Part shown: piece after piece, positions 4,767 through 6,532 of the stretch
Position numbering within the stretch: the first letter of the stretch is position 1
Layout of the letters: each line of letters starts with the position of its first letter
NCBI GenBank assembly: GCA_031267055.1
Contig: JAIRZV010000057.1
Span: 1 to 6,532, forward strand
Length of the DNA stretch: 6,532 nt
Direction: 5' to 3'
Source: Candidatus Margulisiibacteriota bacterium
GTDB lineage: Bacteria; Margulisbacteria; Termititenacia; Termititenacales; Termititenacaceae
Notes under the pieces: model-generated
Database searches by the model: none
What the model saw: the letters and a program-made list of their open reading frames with translations, nothing else
Told to the model about the DNA's origin: nothing
Position numbers and translations under genes: made by a program

Positions 4767-5752
4767 TGTTCCTCGATGAAACAACTATTTTTGTCAAAGC
4801 CGGCCGCGGCGGCGTGGGCGGTAAACATTTTCTGCGGGAAAAATTCAAGCCCTATGGCGGGCCGGCCGGCGGCGATGGCGGCGCAGGCGGTTCGGTTTAT
4901 CTGCAGGCAGATACGGGCTTAAATTCGCTGAACGACTTTCGCTACAAAAAAGAATTTATAGCGCTGGATGGACAGGACGGTATGCGCAATAAAATGGCCG
5001 GACGCGACGCGGACGATATAGTGATACTTGTGCCTTGTGGCACGATTGCGCGTCACGCCGGGACCAAAAAAATAATTGTAGATTTGACCAAAGCCGGTGA
5101 GAAATTTTTGCTGGCCAGAGGTGGCAAGGGCGGGCAGGGTAATTATCATTTTGCCACTTCGCGCAATCAAGCCCCGACTTATGCCCAGCCCGGTTTGCCC
5201 GGCGAAGAATTGCGCGTGGAATTAGAGCTGAAACTGATCGCCGACGCCGGACTGGTCGGCCTGCCCAATGCCGGCAAATCCACGCTGCTCAAGATGTTGA
5301 CCAACGCCAAACCGAAGATCGGCGATTATCCATTTACCACGCTCTCGCCAAATCTGGGCATACTGCCGGTGTACAAAAAAAATATTGTCATTGCGGATAT
5401 TCCCGGCCTGATCGAGGGCGCGTCGGACGGCGCGGGACTGGGCGATGAGTTTTTGCGCCACATCGAGCGGACGAAAATTGTCGTGCATCTGATCGATGCC
5501 AGCGGCCTGTCCGGCGATCCCACGCAAAATTACCGGACTATCAATCGAGAATTAAAAGCCTACAGCACGAAACTGGCCAGGAAAAAACAAATCGTCGTTT
5601 TTAATAAAATTGACCTGCCGGAAAGTACGGAAAACATCGCGCGATTTAAGCAAGAGTTTCCGCAAATCGCAACTTTGAGCATTTCCGCCGCCGCCGCGCA
5701 AAATCTGGACGGGCTGAAAGAAATGTTGTATAAAGTTTTGTATGCCCACTAA
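4766..5752 (+). CDS. obgE: Obg family GTPase (ObgE/CgtA)
   Basis: A 328-residue ribosome-associated GTPase involved in late 50S assembly and stress control. Residues 1-158 are the glycine-rich Obg fold (MFLDETTIFVKAGRGGVGG, GGPAGGDGG at 31-39, ARGGKGGQGN at 117-126). The G domain has the P-loop GLPNAGKST (165-173), switch I YPFTT (188-192), G3 DIPGLIEGA (211-219), G4 NKID (280-283) and a G5-like SISAA (305-309). It ends soon after the G domain, so it lacks the C-terminal OCT extension of some Firmicutes and actinobacterial Obg proteins. The start is fixed by the conserved N-terminus, although no ribosome binding site precedes it. In many bacteria obgE directly follows rpmA; here a minus-strand regulator separates them and obgE has its own promoter. 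The next gene overlaps its last 11 bases. Confidence 0.97.
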   Translation: MFLDETTIFVKAGRGGVGGKHFLREKFKPYGGPAGGDGGAGGSVYLQADTGLNSLNDFRYKKEFIALDGQDGMRNKMAGRDADDIVILVPCGTIARHAGTKKIIVDLTKAGEKFLLARGGKGGQGNYHFATSRNQAPTYAQPGLPGEELRVELELKLIADAGLVGLPNAGKSTLLKMLTNAKPKIGDYPFTTLSPNLGILPVYKKNIVIADIPGLIEGASDGAGLGDEFLRHIERTKIVVHLIDASGLSGDPTQNYRTINRELKAYSTKLARKKQIVVFNKIDLPESTENIARFKQEFPQIATLSISAAAAQNLDGLKEMLYKVLYAH

Positions 5753-6532
5753 ATCCGACGGCCTCGCTATCCTCGATACTCCCGACTCCGAATTGCCCAG
5801 ACTAATGCGTCAGGCGCGGGAGATACGCGATAGACACACTGGCCAGCACGCGCAATTATGCAGCATAGTCAATGCCAAATCCGGCTCCTGCCCGGAAGAC
5901 TGCGCCTACTGCGCCCAGTCCGCGCGGCATCAGACCGGCGTGGAAACTTACGTGCTCCTGCCGCCGGAGCAGATTTTGGCCAAAGCTTTGCTCGCTAAAA
6001 AAAATGGCGCGCATTGTTTCGGCATTGTCACTTCCGGCAAAGGTCTCTCCTCGCAGGATTTAGACCGAGTGATCGAGGCTGTGCGCTTGATCGCCGCGGA
6101 GGGTATTCATGCCGCCGCTTCGCTGGGTATTATTGATAAAGAATCTCTGCAAAAATTAAAAGATGCCGGCTTGTGCCGCTATCATCACAATCTGGAAACG
6201 GCGGAGTCTTATTTTCCGCAAATTTGCACAACGCATACTTACGCGGACAGAGTGCGCACGGCGCGCGCGGCCAAAGAGGTCGGTTTGGAATTATGTTGCG
6301 GCGGCATAATCGGCTTAGGCGAGACCAAAGAGCAGCGTGTGGAATTAGTCCTGGCTCTCGCGGAGTTGGCTCCTGAGTCCGTGCCACTGAATTTTCTCAA
6401 TCCCATTGCCGGCACGCGCCTGGAAAAACTGTCGCCGTTGAGTGTCGATGATATTTGCCGGACTATTGCTTTGTTTAGATTTTTCCTGCCGGACAAAAAT
6501 ATCGGCGTGATGGGCGGACGCGAGCAATTATT
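5742..6532 (+). CDS. bioB: Biotin synthase, anaerobe-type variant, 3' end cut by window
   Basis: The reading frame opens at ATG 5742 and runs off the window without a stop; 263 residues are visible of about 320. BioB is a radical SAM enzyme that inserts sulfur into dethiobiotin. The SAM cluster motif is CPEDCAYC (Cys50, 54, 57), followed by AQSARH. Other family landmarks are HHNLET (148-153), the GGIIGLGET strand (187-195), SVPLNFLNP (213-221) and GGREQ (258-262), where Arg260 matches the Arg ligand of E. coli BioB. By alignment by eye, the positions of E. coli auxiliary-cluster Cys97 and Cys128 are Gly94 (in CFGIVTSG) and Ala125 (in HAAASLG). Cys188 corresponds to Cys185 or 186 in LCCGG. Cys40 (LCSI) precedes the SAM motif. 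This pattern recalls BioB of obligate anaerobes. The start overlaps obgE by 11 bases with no clear ribosome binding site, so translational coupling is likely. No other biotin gene is in view. Confidence 0.93.
   Translation, partial: MPTKSDGLAILDTPDSELPRLMRQAREIRDRHTGQHAQLCSIVNAKSGSCPEDCAYCAQSARHQTGVETYVLLPPEQILAKALLAKKNGAHCFGIVTSGKGLSSQDLDRVIEAVRLIAAEGIHAAASLGIIDKESLQKLKDAGLCRYHHNLETAESYFPQICTTHTYADRVRTARAAKEVGLELCCGGIIGLGETKEQRVELVLALAELAPESVPLNFLNPIAGTRLEKLSPLSVDDICRTIALFRFFLPDKNIGVMGGREQL

Noticed and set aside
4317..4784. Longer start of the regulator at 4784
   Set aside because: It would overlap the obgE start and add 28 residues without family similarity, while GGAGG stands correctly before 4700.
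6130..6527. Minus-strand frames of 60-85 codons at the right end
   Set aside because: They are antisense to bioB, whose radical SAM and GREQ motifs are clear in the plus strand.
1..6532. CRISPR array, rRNA, complete transposase
   Set aside because: No regularly spaced direct repeats, rRNA-like sequence or transposase motifs were found on either strand.

Overview
The window reads as chromosomal DNA from an uncultured, probably strictly anaerobic bacterium with an outer membrane. Three things point that way: a signal-peptide-bearing PorV/PorQ-like beta-barrel protein; a ribosomal protein L27 that starts directly at its mature N-terminus, unlike the processed L27 of Firmicutes; and a biotin synthase that lacks two of the classical [2Fe-2S] cysteines, as in enzymes of obligate anaerobes. 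I cannot name the phylum with certainty. Lineages such as Margulisbacteria or Elusimicrobia would fit, but that is inference.

Left part (1-2001) is an accessory block. A 14-base poly-C tract and a small terminator-like hairpin precede two tandem plus-strand genes (248-754 and 770-1825), each with a strong AGGAGG ribosome binding site. Both proteins are built from the same two alternating short modules, of a kind seen in phage tail-fibre-like proteins. The second protein adds a C-terminal formylglycine-generating-enzyme/C-type-lectin-like domain. Its last 40 or so residues look like the variable region of a diversity-generating retroelement (DGR) target. No reverse transcriptase, template repeat or accessory gene is in the window, so any DGR machinery must lie outside it. 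Just after the second gene sits a 125-bp, nested, cloverleaf-like inverted repeat (1877-2001), which may be a small mobile or dispersed repeat.

Middle part (2021-3733): a minus-strand gene encodes a PorV/PorQ-like barrel fused to a coiled coil, a linker and a C-terminal beta-rich domain. It is divergent from the ribosomal protein genes across a short region holding promoters for both sides and two inverted repeats.

Right part (3734-6532) is core housekeeping: rplU (L21) and rpmA (L27), then a minus-strand XRE-family regulator, then obgE and a bioB that is cut by the window end. The usual rplU-rpmA-obgE run is split by the regulator, whose promoter faces that of obgE. The obgE promoter has a consensus extended -10 that places the transcript start within a few bases of the ATG, so obgE may be translated from a leaderless mRNA. 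bioB overlaps the end of obgE by 11 bases and is probably co-transcribed with it.
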